Assembly (NCBI RefSeq): GCF_036373705.1
Contig: NC_089851.1
Location: forward strand, 53,761,312 to 53,825,311
Source: Amia ocellicauda
Taxonomy: Eukaryota; Chordata; Actinopteri; Amiiformes; Amiidae
Direction: 5' to 3'
DNA length: 64,000 nucleotides
Shown here: piece after piece, positions 44,846 through 54,960 of the stretch
How positions within the stretch are numbered: the stretch's first letter is position 1
Layout of the letters: each line of letters opens with the position of its first letter
The notes under the pieces: model-generated
What the model was told of the DNA's origin: nothing
Database searches by the model: none
The model's input: only the letters and a program-made list of their open reading frames with translations
Translations under genes and position numbers: made by a program

Positions 44846-44900
44846 TATCCAGTGTTCCTTTTGCCCTTCTTCAAACGTGTCAGCAGGAACACCTTTGTCT

Positions 44901-44954
44901 GTCTCTGTGGTGTAATCGATTAGCTGTTGACCTTTAGAATCCACCCAGGGAGGG
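44901..44954 (+). pseudogene. tRNA-Asn-like pseudogene, internally deleted
   Basis: It starts gtctctgtggtgtaatcgat like tRNA-Asn and ends ccacccagggaggg, but part of the anticodon and T-arm 5' half is lost (about 20 bp short). Confidence 0.55.
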
Positions 44955-45128
44955 CCCCCTTTTCCCCCCACCCCCTGTTATTATTTCTACTTCGGGCGGT
45001 CAGCTTGCCAGACTGCGGCTTTCCTTCAGCCACAGTAACCTTATGCTGCTTGCTGCGGACGGCCATCTTGCTAAAGTCTAAGGAGGTTTTAGAAGCTTCC
45101 TTTACATTGCCTAGATCAACATAAACCA

Positions 45129-45202
45129 AGGCACTGCTGGGATTCAAACCCAGAGTTTCCTGTTTACAAGATAGGTGCTTTGACCAACTAAGCCACAGCG
45201 CC
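45129..45202 (-). tRNA. tRNA-Thr (TGT), nearly intact
   Basis: Seventy-four bases on the minus strand. Acceptor ggcgctg pairs with cagtgcc (one G-T), followed by discriminator T. The anticodon loop cttgtaa gives TGT. T-arm ctggg/cccag encloses tttgaat. One mismatch lies in the anticodon stem (cctat/acagg). It would insert threonine at ACA-type codons if functional. It belongs to a Thr-type repeat unit seen three times in 45-48 kb. Confidence 0.6.
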
Positions 45203-45530
45203 AGTACTCCCCTGTTCCCCAGTGCCTACACTCAGGGGTAAGGAGCAAAACAAAACAAAACAAAACAAAGTGTGGATCCAGGCTGCAACAAAGGAAGCAC
45301 ACAGAGGTGTACACGTAAGGTTGATTGGAGCAACAAGCTTCCTGGTGAGCTTGTCCCGCGGGTGGCAATGGGAATTCGACATCGGCCGTTAGGTGCGCGT
45401 AGTCCACACAGGGATGTCCTTTGGGTTTTGGTTCTTCTTTAAAAACTGTCATCTGTCCTGTTGGCTTTCCGCTTCATAACGTCCTCCAATGGATTTACTA
45501 TTAGCCTATCTTGCTAAAACTAAGGGTTGA
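45203..45530. other. Thr-type unit spacer with (AAAAC)n
   Basis: Holds a short (caaaa)n tract (about 45247-45268) and the string ggctgcaacaaaggaagcac. Both recur after 46440 and 47980, which marks them as parts of the same repeat unit. Confidence 0.6.
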
Positions 45531-46088
45531 TGTAACAGTTCGGGTGGGATATTTAACAGCCCCTCCCAACCTGCACACAACGAATAATGTGACAGTAAAC
45601 AACTCAAACAACTGATACAAATGTGTGTATCCTAGCACAATGAAATGTATTTGGAGTAAATTACAGCACATTTAAGATGAGCAAAAAGATCATGAAAAAG
45701 GAAGGACAACAAAAGTCATAACAAATCAGACACTATTACAAATGGTGGCGATACAAAGTCCACAATGAAGTTCCCCCAGTCCTTTACCAGTTCATATCAC
45801 ACCCGACGCTGAGGTGCCGTGGAAATCATGGAAGTGTTGATTATAACATATCCATTATGGTCAACACTTCCAAAGTGGGCGAAAGATTAATTTAACAGTC
45901 TTTTGTGCAATGAATCCGCGGTTGAAGTATTCCCCCACCATGCCGTCTCATTTCTCCTGTTCCTCTTCCCTTTCTCCTTTTATATCCGTTCCATAAATTA
46001 GGTCATCTGTAGTCCACCACATCCTCACCTGGAACCATGTATGCACAACAGCACCAGCAGGGGATAGTGGTCACCACAATACACAACA
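45531..46088. mobile_element. Insertion of unknown type inside a Thr-type unit
   Basis: About 560 bp absent from the equivalent position of the unit at 48200 (where ctaaaattgatggtcgacga is continuous). It starts near tgtaacagttcgggtgggat and ends near caatacacaaca, so a solo-LTR-like TG...CA element is possible, but no target duplication was identified. It contains no coding sequence that I recognise. Confidence 0.35.
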
Positions 46089-46132
46089 AATAGAAAGCAC
46101 AAGCTTCACAACGTGCACATAAAGCCCACCTA

Positions 46133-46209
46133 AGGCACTGTTGGGATTCAAACCCAGGATCTCCTGTTTGCTAAACAGGCACTTTAACCAACTAAGCCAA
46201 GATGCTGCC
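46133..46209 (-). pseudogene. tRNA-Thr-like pseudogene with AGC anticodon
   Basis: The Thr-type backbone (ggcttagttggttaaagtgc) has stem cctgt/acagg around loop ttagcaa, giving AGC (an alanine anticodon) rather than AGT. The T-arm is intact. The 5' acceptor strand (ggcagca) does not pair well with the 3' strand, so it is probably not functional. Confidence 0.55.
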
Positions 46210-46260
46210 AATAGTAGCAGAACAGCAGATCACGGACCACTGTCAATCAGATGCTTGCCT

Positions 46261-46304
46261 TGCCATCCATCCATCCATCCATCAATCTATCAATCTATCA
46301 ATCA

Positions 46305-46378
<74 letters not shown>
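46261..46378. repeat. (CATC)n-(TATC)n microsatellite
   Basis: CATC units grading into about twenty TATC units. Confidence 0.9.
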
Positions 46379-46539
46379 GACTCTCGATATCTAACTCTCG
46401 CTTGCTAGTTAGCTAGCTATGACTCTACACTCAGGCGTAAGAAACAAAACAAAACAAAACAAAACAAAATCTGGATGCAGGCTGCAACAAAGGAAGCACA
46501 CAGAGGTGTAAACGTAAGGTTGACGGCACCAAGACTGCA

Positions 46540-47520
46540 GCTGCTGCTGCCGATAGTAGCATAACAGCAGATCACGGACCACTGTCAATCAGGTGCTTGC
46601 CTTGCCGTCCATCCATCCATCTATCTATCTAGCTATGACTCTCGATATCTAACTCTCTTGCATGCTTTCGCTCCCCCAATGGTCAGTAGCATAGTAGCAT
46701 AACAGCAGATCATGGACCACGGTCAATCAGATGCTTACCTTGCCGTCCATCCATCCATCTATCTATCTATCTAGCTATGACTCTCGATATCTAACTCTCT
46801 TGCTTGCTATCGCTCCCCCAATGGTCAGTAGCATAGTAGCATAACAGCAGATCACGGACCACTGTCAATCAGATGCTTGCCTTGCCGTCCATCCATCCAT
46901 CTATCTATCTAGCTATGACTCTCGATATCTAACTCTCTTGCTTGCTATTGCTCCCCCAATGGTCAGTAGCATAGTAGCATAACAGCAGATCACGGAACAC
47001 TGTCAATCAGATGCTTGCCTTGCCGTCCATCCATCCATCTATCTATCTATCTATCTATGACTCTTGATATCTAACTCTCTTGCTTGCTATCACTCCCCCA
47101 TTGGTCAGTAGCATAGTAGCATAACAGCAGATCACGGGCCACTGTCAATCAAATGCTTGCCTTGCCATCCATCCATCTATCTATCTATCTAGCTATGACT
47201 CTCGATATCTAACTCTCTTGCTTGCTATCGCTCCCCCAATGGTCAGTAGCATAGTAGCATAGCAGCAGATCACGGACCACTGTCAATCAGATGCTTGCCT
47301 TGCCATCCATCCATCCATCTATCTATCTATCTATGACTCTCGATATCTAAGTCTCTTGCTTGCTATCGCTCCCCCAATGGTCAGTAGCATAGTAGCATAA
47401 CAGCAGATCACGGACCACTGTCAATCAGATGCTTGCCTTGCCGTCCATCCATCTATTTATCTATCTATCTATGACTCTCGATATCCAACTCTCTTGCTTG
47501 CTATCGCTCCCCCAATGGTC
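46540..47520. repeat. About 139-bp satellite, seven units
   Basis: Each unit holds catagtagcataacagcaga, then tgtcaatcagatgcttgcct, a CATC/TATC stretch and gactctcgatatctaactct. The string cagcagatca recurs at about 46565, 46704, 46845, 46984, 47125, 47264 and 47403, a period of about 139-141 bp. Units differ mainly in the number of TATC repeats. Confidence 0.85.
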
Positions 47521-47621
47521 ACGTATGTTGCATTCTATGACAAAGAAAATCATGTGCTGGAAATGATTTCTGGCAACTGTGAAGGAACTGCACGACTGCA
47601 GCAACCACAACACCTCCGTCT

Positions 47622-47695
47622 GTCTCTGTGGTGCAATCGGTCAGCGCGTTTGGCTGTTAACCGAAAGGATGGTGGTTTGAATCCACCCAGGGATG
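47622..47695 (+). tRNA. tRNA-Asn (GTT)
   Basis: A 74-base cloverleaf. Acceptor gtctctg pairs with cagggat (the first pair is G-T). The anticodon stem tttgg/ccgaa encloses loop ctgttaa (anticodon GTT). T-stem ggtgg/ccacc encloses tttgaat. Close to the vertebrate tRNA-Asn consensus, with A and B boxes present. No run of four T lies immediately downstream; the nearest is about 8 bases on (ctttt). Confidence 0.7.
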
Positions 47696-47748
47696 GCCCA
47701 CTTTTCCCCCCACCCCTTGTTATTGTTTCTACTTCTGGCGGTAAACTA

Positions 47749-47822
47749 AGGCAATGCTAGGAGTCGAACCCAGGGTTTCCTGTTTACAAGACAGGTGCTT
47801 TGACCAACTAAGCCACGGTGCC
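47749..47822 (-). tRNA. tRNA-Thr (TGT)-like, acceptor mismatched
   Basis: Seventy-four bases. The anticodon stem cctgt/acagg pairs perfectly around cttgtaa (TGT), and the T-stem ctggg/cctag holds. The acceptor ggcaccg against cattgcc has two mismatches. It faces the tRNA-Asn copy 53 bp away, as at 44.9-45.2 kb. Confidence 0.5.
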
Positions 47823-47861
47823 AGGACTCTACCATTCCCCAGTGCCTACACTCAGGCGTAA

Positions 47862-47946
47862 GGAACAAAACAAAACAAAACAAAACAAAACAAAACAAAA
47901 CAAAACAAAACAAAACAAAACAAAACAAAACAAAACAAAACAAAAC

Positions 47947-47977
<31 letters not shown>
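47862..47977. repeat. (AAAAC)n microsatellite
   Basis: About 23 tandem copies of a caaaa pentanucleotide, an expanded version of the short tract in the other two Thr-type units. Confidence 0.9.
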
Positions 47978-48239
47978 CTGGATGCAGGCTGCAACAAAGG
48001 AAGCACACAGAGGTGAAAACGTAAGGTTGACGGGAGCAACAAGCTCCCTGTTGCGACTGTCCAGGGGCGGCAATGGGAATTGGACGTTGGCCGTAGCGCG
48101 TGTCCTTTGGGTTCTGGTTCTTCTTTACAAACCGGCGTCTGTCCAGTTGGCTTTCCGGTTCATTACGTCCTCTGATGGCTTTACGATAAGCCTATCTTGC
48201 TAAAATTGATGGTCGACGAAGCGGAAGCGCAAGCTTCGC

Positions 48240-48290
48240 AAGGGGCACACAACGCCCGCCTAAGGCACCGCTGGGATTTGAGCACTGAGA
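48240..48290. other. Junction between Thr-type unit and tRNA-Pro array
   Basis: The 3' part of a Thr-type copy (aaggcaccgctgggattt) passes straight into agcactgagagcatggttca, a string found in every Pro unit after ccccagtgagac. The join lies at about 48279 and marks the left edge of the array. Confidence 0.7.
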
Positions 48291-48614
48291 GCATGGTTCA
48301 GCAGGCCCGCAAACAACTGAAAAGAATGTCTCTCCTTTGGTGCAGCTCAGGTGTACAGGTTCAACACAGGTCTCCATAACAAGCCGGCAAACCACATTTC
48401 GTGCTCCTACTCCTCCTCAACAACAACAACGAACTTGTAAAATACACATTTTCTTTAAAGAAAACAAAACACACAGATGACAGTCTGATTTCCCATCAGC
48501 TATACAGGCAACAGTATCTGAGGTCGATAGCCCTCCCTTGTGCAGAGGAGCACAGAAGCCAGCCTTCAAGAGCAAACGAGGGAACACTTCAGTGACTGAA
48601 AAGTAGTGCCAAGT

Positions 48615-48686
48615 GGGCTCATCCTGGAGTTGAACCCAAGGCCTCTCACACCCTCAGCAAGAATCATACCCCTAGACCAACGAGCC
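48615..48686 (-). pseudogene. tRNA-Pro-like, class A (first unit)
   Basis: Class A loop (tgagggt, purine at position 33). T-stem further weakened (cttgg in place of ctggg). The 5' flank differs from its higher-order partner at 59650, but the sequence after about 48650 becomes the same. Confidence 0.7.
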
Positions 48687-49154
48687 AAGTTAACAGACAG
48701 TGTCGCAGTTTCTGCTGGGCAAGCACGTAACTGCTTGGGGCAGACCGGGAGACCTACGCTCACTGACTGATAGCATGGACTGTAGCGCTGAAGTGTCTTT
48801 CCAGAATGGTAACGCCATCCCCAGTGAGACAGCACTGAGAGCATGGTTCAGCAGGCCCGCAAACAACTGAAAAGAATGCCTCTCCTTTGGTGCAGCTCAG
48901 GTGTACAGGTTCAACAAAGGTCTCCATAACAAGCCGGCAAACCACATTTCGTGCTCCTCCTCCTCCTCAACAACAACAACGAACTTGTAAAATACACATT
49001 TTCTTTAAAGAAAACAAAACACACAGATGAAAGTCTGATTTCCCATCACCTACACAGCCAACAGTATCTGAGGTTGAAAGACCTCCCTGGTGCAAAGGAA
49101 CCCAGAAGCCAACCGTCGAGAGAGAACGAACAAACAGTTCAGTGACTGCAAAGC

Positions 49155-49226
49155 GGGCTCGTCCGGGAGTTGAACCCGGGACCTCTCGCACCCTTCGCAA
49201 GAATCATACCCCTAGACCAACAAGCC
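49155..49226 (-). tRNA. tRNA-Pro-like with AGG triplet, altered loop
   Basis: The anticodon loop is gaagggt: AGG sits at 34-36, but the near-universal T33 is A. The stem cttgc/gcgag has one G-T pair, and the acceptor ggcttgt/acgagcc also has one G-T pair. The T-arm is fully canonical. Decoding ability is doubtful. Confidence 0.5.
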
Positions 49227-49728
49227 AAGTTAACAGACAGTGTCGCAGTTTCTGCTGGGCAAGCGTGTAACTGCTTGGGGCAGACCGGGAGACCTACGCT
49301 CACTGACTGATAGCATGGACTGTAGCGCTGAAGTGTCTTTCCAGAACGGTAACCGTATCCCCAGTGAGACAGCACTGAGAGCATGGTTCAGCAGGCCCGC
49401 AAACAACTGAAAAGAATGCCTCTCCTTTGGTGCAGCTCAGGAGTACACGTTCAGCAAAGGTCTCCATAACAAGCCGACAAACCACATTTCGTCCTCCTCC
49501 TCCTCAACAACACACTACATGTCCTCCTCCTCATCATCAACAATGAACTTGTAAAATACACATTTTCTTTAAAGAAAACAAAACACACAGATGACAGTCT
49601 GATTTCCCAGCAGCTATACAGGCAACAGTATCTGAGGTCGATAGCCCTCCCTTGTGCAGAGGAGCCCAGAAGCCAGCCTTCAAGAGCAAACGAACAAACA
49701 CTTCGGTGACTGCAAAGCAGGGCCAAGT

Positions 49729-49800
49729 GGGCTTGTCCTGGAGTTGAACCCAGGGCCTCTCACACCCTCAGCAAGAATCAAACCCCTAGACCAACAAGCC
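49729..49800 (-). pseudogene. tRNA-Pro-like, class A, compensated acceptor
   Basis: Acceptor ggcttgt pairs fully with acaagcc: the C5-G68 pair of other copies is replaced by T5-A68. The loop is class A, and the D-loop has ttt for tat. Confidence 0.65.
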
Positions 49801-50278
49801 AAGTTAACGGACAGTGTCGCAGTTTCTGCTGGGCAAGCGTGTAACTGCTTGGGGCAGACCGGGAGACCTACGCTCACTGACTGATAGCATGGACTGTATC
49901 GCTGACGAGTCTTTCCAGAACGGTAACCCCATCCCCAGTGAGACAGCACTTAGAGCATGGTTCAGCAGGCCCGCAAACAACTGAAAAGAATGCCTCTCCT
50001 TTGGTGCAGCTCAGGTGTACAGGTTCAACAAAGGTCTCCATAACAAGCCGGCAAACCACATTTCGTGCTCCTCCTCCTCCTCAACAACAACAACGAACTT
50101 GTAAAATACACATTTTGTTTAAAGAAAACAAAACACACAGATGACAGTCTGATTTCCCATGACCTACACAGCCAACAGTATCTGAGGTCTAAAGACCTCC
50201 GTGGTGCAAAGGAGCCCAGAAGCCAACCGTTGAGAGAGAACGAACGAACAGTTCAGTGACTGCAAAGCGGGGCCAAGC

Positions 50279-50350
50279 GGGCTCGTCCGGGAGTTGAACC
50301 CGGGACCTCTCGCACCCGAAGCGAGAATCATACCCCTAGACCAACGAGCC
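50279..50350 (-). tRNA. tRNA-Pro (CGG)
   Basis: A full cloverleaf with no mismatch: ggctcgt/acgagcc acceptor, anticodon stem ctcgc/gcgag around ttcgggt (CGG), T-stem ccggg/cccgg around ttcaact, discriminator C. It closely matches vertebrate tRNA-Pro-CGG and would insert proline at CCG codons. The first run of four T downstream on its strand is about 146 bases away. Confidence 0.85.
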
Positions 50351-50863
50351 AAGTTAACAGACAGTGTCGCAGTTTCTGCTGGGCAAGCGTGTAACTGCTT
50401 GGGGCAGACCGGGAGACCTACGCTCACTGACTGATAGCATGGACTGTAGCGCTGAAGTGTCTTTCCAGAATGGTAACCGTATCCCCAGTGAGACAGCACT
50501 GAGAGCATGGTTCAGCAGGCCCGCAAACAACTGAAAAGAATGCCTCTCCTTTGGTGCAGCTCAGGTGTACAGGTTCAACAAAGGTCTCCATAACAAGCCG
50601 GCAAACCACATTTCGTCCTCCTCCTTTTTTAACAACACACTACATGTCCTCCTCCTCCTCAACAACAACAACAACAACAACAACAACGAACTTGTAAAAA
50701 ACACATTTTCTTAAAAGAAAACAAAACACACAGATGACAGTCTGATTTCCCAGCAGCTATACAGTCAACAGTATCTGAGGTCGATAGCCCTCCCTTGTGC
50801 AGAGGAGCCCAGAAGCCAGCCTTCAAGAGCAAACACTTCGGTGACTGCAAAGCGGGGCCAAGT

Positions 50864-50935
50864 GGGCTCGTCCTGGAGTTGAACCCAGGGCCTCTCGCAC
50901 CCGAAGCGAGAATCATACCCCTAGACCAACGAGCC
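50864..50935 (-). tRNA. tRNA-Pro (CGG) with weakened T-arm
   Basis: Acceptor, D-arm and CGG anticodon arm are as in the intact copy, but the T-arm is of class A type (ctggg/ccagg), giving one mismatch and one G-T pair. It looks like a hybrid of class A and class B, probably made by gene conversion. Confidence 0.6.
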
Positions 50936-51451
50936 AAGTTAACAGACAGTGTCGCAGTTTCTTCTGGGCAAGCGTGTAACTGCTTGGGGCAGACCGGGAG
51001 ACCTACGCTCACTGACTGATAGCATGGACTGTAGCGCTGAAGTGTCTTTCCAGAATGGTAACCGTATCCCCAGTGAGACAGCACTGAGAGCATGGTTCAG
51101 CAGGCCCGCAAACAACTGAAAAGAATGCCTCTCCTTTGGTGCAGCTCAGGTGTACAGGTTCAACAAAGGTCTCCATAACAAGCCGGCAAACCACATTTCG
51201 TCCTCCTCCTTTTTTAACAACACACTACATGTCCTCCTCCTCCTCAACAACAACAACAACAACAACAACAACAACGAACTTGTAAAAAACACATTTTCTT
51301 TAAAGAAAACAAAACACACAGATGACAGTCTGATTTCCCAGCAGCTATACAGTTAACAGTATCTGAGGTCGATAGCCCTCCCTTGTGCAGAGGAGCCCAG
51401 AAGCCAGCCTTCAAGAGCAAACACTTCGGTGACTGCAAAGCGGGGCCAAGT

Positions 51452-51523
51452 GGGCTCATCCTGGAGTTGAACCCAGGGCCTCTCACACCCTCAGCAAGAA
51501 TCAAACCCCTAGACCAACAAGCC
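51452..51523 (-). pseudogene. tRNA-Pro-like, class A
   Basis: Class A loop and T-arm. The acceptor ggcttgt/atgagcc has two G-T pairs. Confidence 0.65.
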
Positions 51524-52043
51524 AAGTTAACGGACAGTGTCGCAGTTTCTGCTGGGCAAGCGTGTAACTGCTTGGGGCAGACCGGGAGACCTACGCTCAC
51601 TGACTGATAGCATGGACTGTAGCGCTGACGTGTCTTTCCAGAATGGTAACGCCATCCCCAGTGAGACAGCACTGAGAGCATGGTTCAGCAGGCCCGCAAA
51701 CAACTGAAAAGAATGCCTCTCCTTTGGTGCAGCTCAGGAGTACACGTTCAGCAAAGGTCTCCATAACAAGCCGGCAAACCACATTTCGTCCTCCTCCTCC
51801 TCAACAACACACTACATGTCCTCCTCCTCCTCCTCAACAACAACAACAACAACAACAACGAACTTGTAAAAAACACATTTTCTTTAAAGAAAACAAAACA
51901 CACAGATGACAGTCTGATTTCCCATCAGCTATACAGGCAACAGTATCTGAGGTCGATAGCCCTCCCTTGTGCAGAGGAGCCCAGAAGCCAGCCTTCAAGA
52001 GCAAACGAACAAACACTTCGGTGACTGCAAAGTGGGGCCAAGT

Positions 52044-52115
52044 GGGCTCGTCCTGGAGTTGAACCCAGGGCCTCTCACACCCTCAGCAAGAATCATACCC
52101 CTAGACCAACGAGCC
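52044..52115 (-). pseudogene. tRNA-Pro-like, class A, canonical acceptor
   Basis: Acceptor ggctcgt/acgagcc is intact; loop and T-arm are class A. Confidence 0.65.
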
Positions 52116-52615
52116 AAGTTAACGGAGGGTGTCGCAGTTTCTGCTGGGCAAGCGCGTAACTGCTTTGGGGCAGACCGGGAGACCTACGCTCACTGACTGA
52201 TAGCATGGACTGTAGCGCTGACGTGTCTTTCCAGAATGGTAACGCCATCCCCAGTGAGACAGCACTGAGAGCATGGTTCAGCAGGCCCGCAAACAACTGA
52301 AAAGAATGCCTCTCCTTTGGTGCAGCTCAGGAGTACACGTTCAGCAAAGGTCTCCATAACAAGCCGGCAAACCACATTTCGTCCTCCTCCTCCTCAACAA
52401 CACACTACATGTCCTCCTCAACAACAACAACGAACTTGTAAAATACACATTTTCTTTAAAGAAAACAAAACACACAGATGACAGTCTGATTTCCCATCAG
52501 CTACACAGCCAACAGTATCTGAGGTTGAAAGACCTCCCTGGTGCAGAGGAGCCCAGAAGCCAAGCATCGAGAGAGAGCAAACGAATGCTTCAGAGAATGC
52601 AAAGCAGGGCCAAGC

Positions 52616-52687
52616 GGGCTCGTACGGGAGTTGAACCCGGGACCTCTCGCACCCAAAGCGAGAATCATACCCCTAGACCAACGAGCC
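52616..52687 (-). tRNA. tRNA-Pro (TGG), one T-stem mismatch
   Basis: The anticodon loop tttgggt gives TGG, for CCA and related codons. The only flaw is T at position 65, unpaired with C49 (plus strand cgtacggg rather than cgtccggg). Confidence 0.7.
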
Positions 52688-53202
52688 AAGTTATCTGACA
52701 GTGTCGCAGTTTCTGCTGGGCAAGCGCGTAACTGCTTTGGGGCAGACCGGGAGACCTACGCTCACTGACTGATAGCATGGACTGTAGCGCTGACGTGTCT
52801 TTCCAGAATGGTAACGCCATCCCCAGTGAGACAGCACTGAGAGCATTGTTCAGCAGGCCCGCAAACAACTGAAAAGAATGCCTCTCCTTTGGTGCAGCTC
52901 AGGAGTACACGTTCAGCAATGGTCTCCATAACAAGCCGGCAAACCACATTTCGTCCTCCTCCTCCTCAACAACACACTACATGTCCTCCTCCTCCTCCTC
53001 AACAACAACAACAACAACGAACTTGTAAAAAACACATTTTCTTTAAAGAAAACAAAACACACAGATGACAGTCTGATTTCCCATCAGCTATACAGGCAAC
53101 AGTATCTGAGGTCGATAGCCCTCCCTTGTGCAGAGGAGCCCAGAAGCCAGCCTTCAAGAGCAAACGAACAAACACTTCGGTGACTGCAAAGTGGGGCCAA
53201 GT

Positions 53203-53274
53203 GGGCTCATCCTGGAGTTGAACCCAGGGCCTCTCACACCCTCAGCAAGAATCATACCCCTAGACCAACGAGCC
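53203..53274 (-). pseudogene. tRNA-Pro-like, class A
   Basis: Class A with G6-T67 in the acceptor. First of three consecutive class A units. Confidence 0.65.
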
Positions 53275-53792
53275 AAGTTAACGGAGGGTGTCGCAGTTTC
53301 TGCTGGGCAAGCGCGTAACTGCTTTGGGGCAGACCGGGAGACCTACGCTCACTGACTGATAGCATGGACTGTAGCGCTGACGTGTCTTTCCAGAATGGTA
53401 ACGCCATCCCCAGTGAGACAGCACTGAGAGCATTGTTCAGCAGGCCCGCAAACAACTGAAAAGAATGCCTCTCCTTTGGTGCAGCTCAGGAGTACACGTT
53501 CAGCAAAGGTCTCCATAACAAGCCGGCAAACCACATTTCGTCCTCCTCCTCCTCAACAACACACTACATGTCCTCCTCCTCCTCCTCAACAACAACAACA
53601 ACAACAACGAACTTGTAAAAAACACATTTTCTTTAAAGAAAACAAAACACACAGATGACAGTCTGATTTCCCATCAGCTATACAGGCAACAGTATCTGAG
53701 GTCGATAGCCCTCCCTTGTGCAGAGGAGCCCAGAAGCCAGCCTTCAAGAGCAAACAAACAAACACTTCGGTGACTGCAAAGTGGGGCCAAGT

Positions 53793-53864
53793 GGGCTCAT
53801 CCTGGAGTTGAACCCAGGGCCTCTCACACCCTCAGCAAGAATCATACCCCTAGACCAACGAGCC
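53793..53864 (-). pseudogene. tRNA-Pro-like, class A
   Basis: Same sequence as the copy 590 bp to the left; the unit around it differs in only a few bases. Confidence 0.65.
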
Positions 53865-54382
53865 AAGTTAACGGAGGGTGTCGCAGTTTCTGCTGGGCAA
53901 GCGCGTAACTGCTTTGGGGCAGACCGGGAGACCTACGCTCACTGACTGATAGCATGGACTGTTGCGCTGAAGTGTCTTTCCAGAATGGTAACGCCATCCC
54001 CAGTGAGACAGCACTGAGAGCATTGTTCAGCAGGCCCGCAAACAACTGAAAAGAATGCCTCTCCTTTGGTGCAGCTCAGGAGTACACGTTCAGCAAAGGT
54101 CTCCATAACAAGCCGGCAAACCACATTTCGTCCTCCTCCTCCTCAACAACACACTACATGTCCTCCTCCTCCTCCTCAACAACAACAACAACAACAACGA
54201 ACTTGTAAAAAACACATTTTCTTTAAAGAAAACAAAACACACAGATGACAGTCTGATTTCCCATCAGCTATACAGGCAACAGTATCTGAGGTCGATAGCC
54301 CTCCCTTGTGCAGAGGAGCCCAGAAGCCAGCCTTCAAGAGCAAACGAACAAACACTTCGGTGACTGCAAAGTGGGGCCAAGT

Positions 54383-54454
54383 GGGCTCATCCTGGAGTTG
54401 AACCCAGGGCCTCTCACACCCTCAGCAAGAATCATACCCCTAGACCAACGAGCC
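54383..54454 (-). pseudogene. tRNA-Pro-like, class A
   Basis: Third of the consecutive class A units, again at 590-bp spacing. It begins the A-B dimer series of 1168-bp period. Confidence 0.65.
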
Positions 54455-54960
54455 AAGTTAACGGAGGGTGTCGCAGTTTCTGCTGGGCAAGCGCGTAACT
54501 GCTTTGGGGCAGACCGGGAGACCTACGCTCACTGACTGATAGCATGGACTGTTGCGCTGAAGTGTCTTTCCAGAATGGTAACGCCATCCCCAGTGAGACA
54601 GCACTGAGAGCATGGTTCAGCAGGCCCGCAAACAACTGAAAAGAATGCCTCTCCTTTGGTGCAGCTCAGGAGTACACGTTCAGCAAAGGTCTCCATAACA
54701 AGCCGGCAAACCACATTTCGTCCTCCTCCTCCTCAACAACACACTACATGTCCTCCTCCTCCTCAACAACAACAACGAACTTGTAAAATACACATTTTCT
54801 TTAAAGAAAACAAAACACACAGATGACAGTCTGATTTCCCATCAGCTACACAGCCAACAGTATCTGAGGTTGAAAGACCTCCCTGGTGCAGAGGAGCCCA
54901 GAAGCCAAGCATCGAGAGAGAGCAAACGAATGCTTCAGAGAATGCAAAGCAGGGCCAAGC

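Noticed and set aside
46141-46408. Frames rich in repeated Leu-Ser-Ile-Tyr residues
   Set aside because: Translation of the TATC microsatellite.
47818-48073. Frames with repeated Asn-Lys-Thr or Leu-Phe-Cys residues
   Set aside because: Translation of the (AAAAC)n microsatellite.
51150-51356. Open frames with Asn, Gln or Cys runs in the array (for example poly-Asn, poly-Gln and poly-Cys tails)
   Set aside because: They are translations of the CAA and CTC microsatellites and the tRNA units, recurring in every copy and on both strands; no coding pattern.
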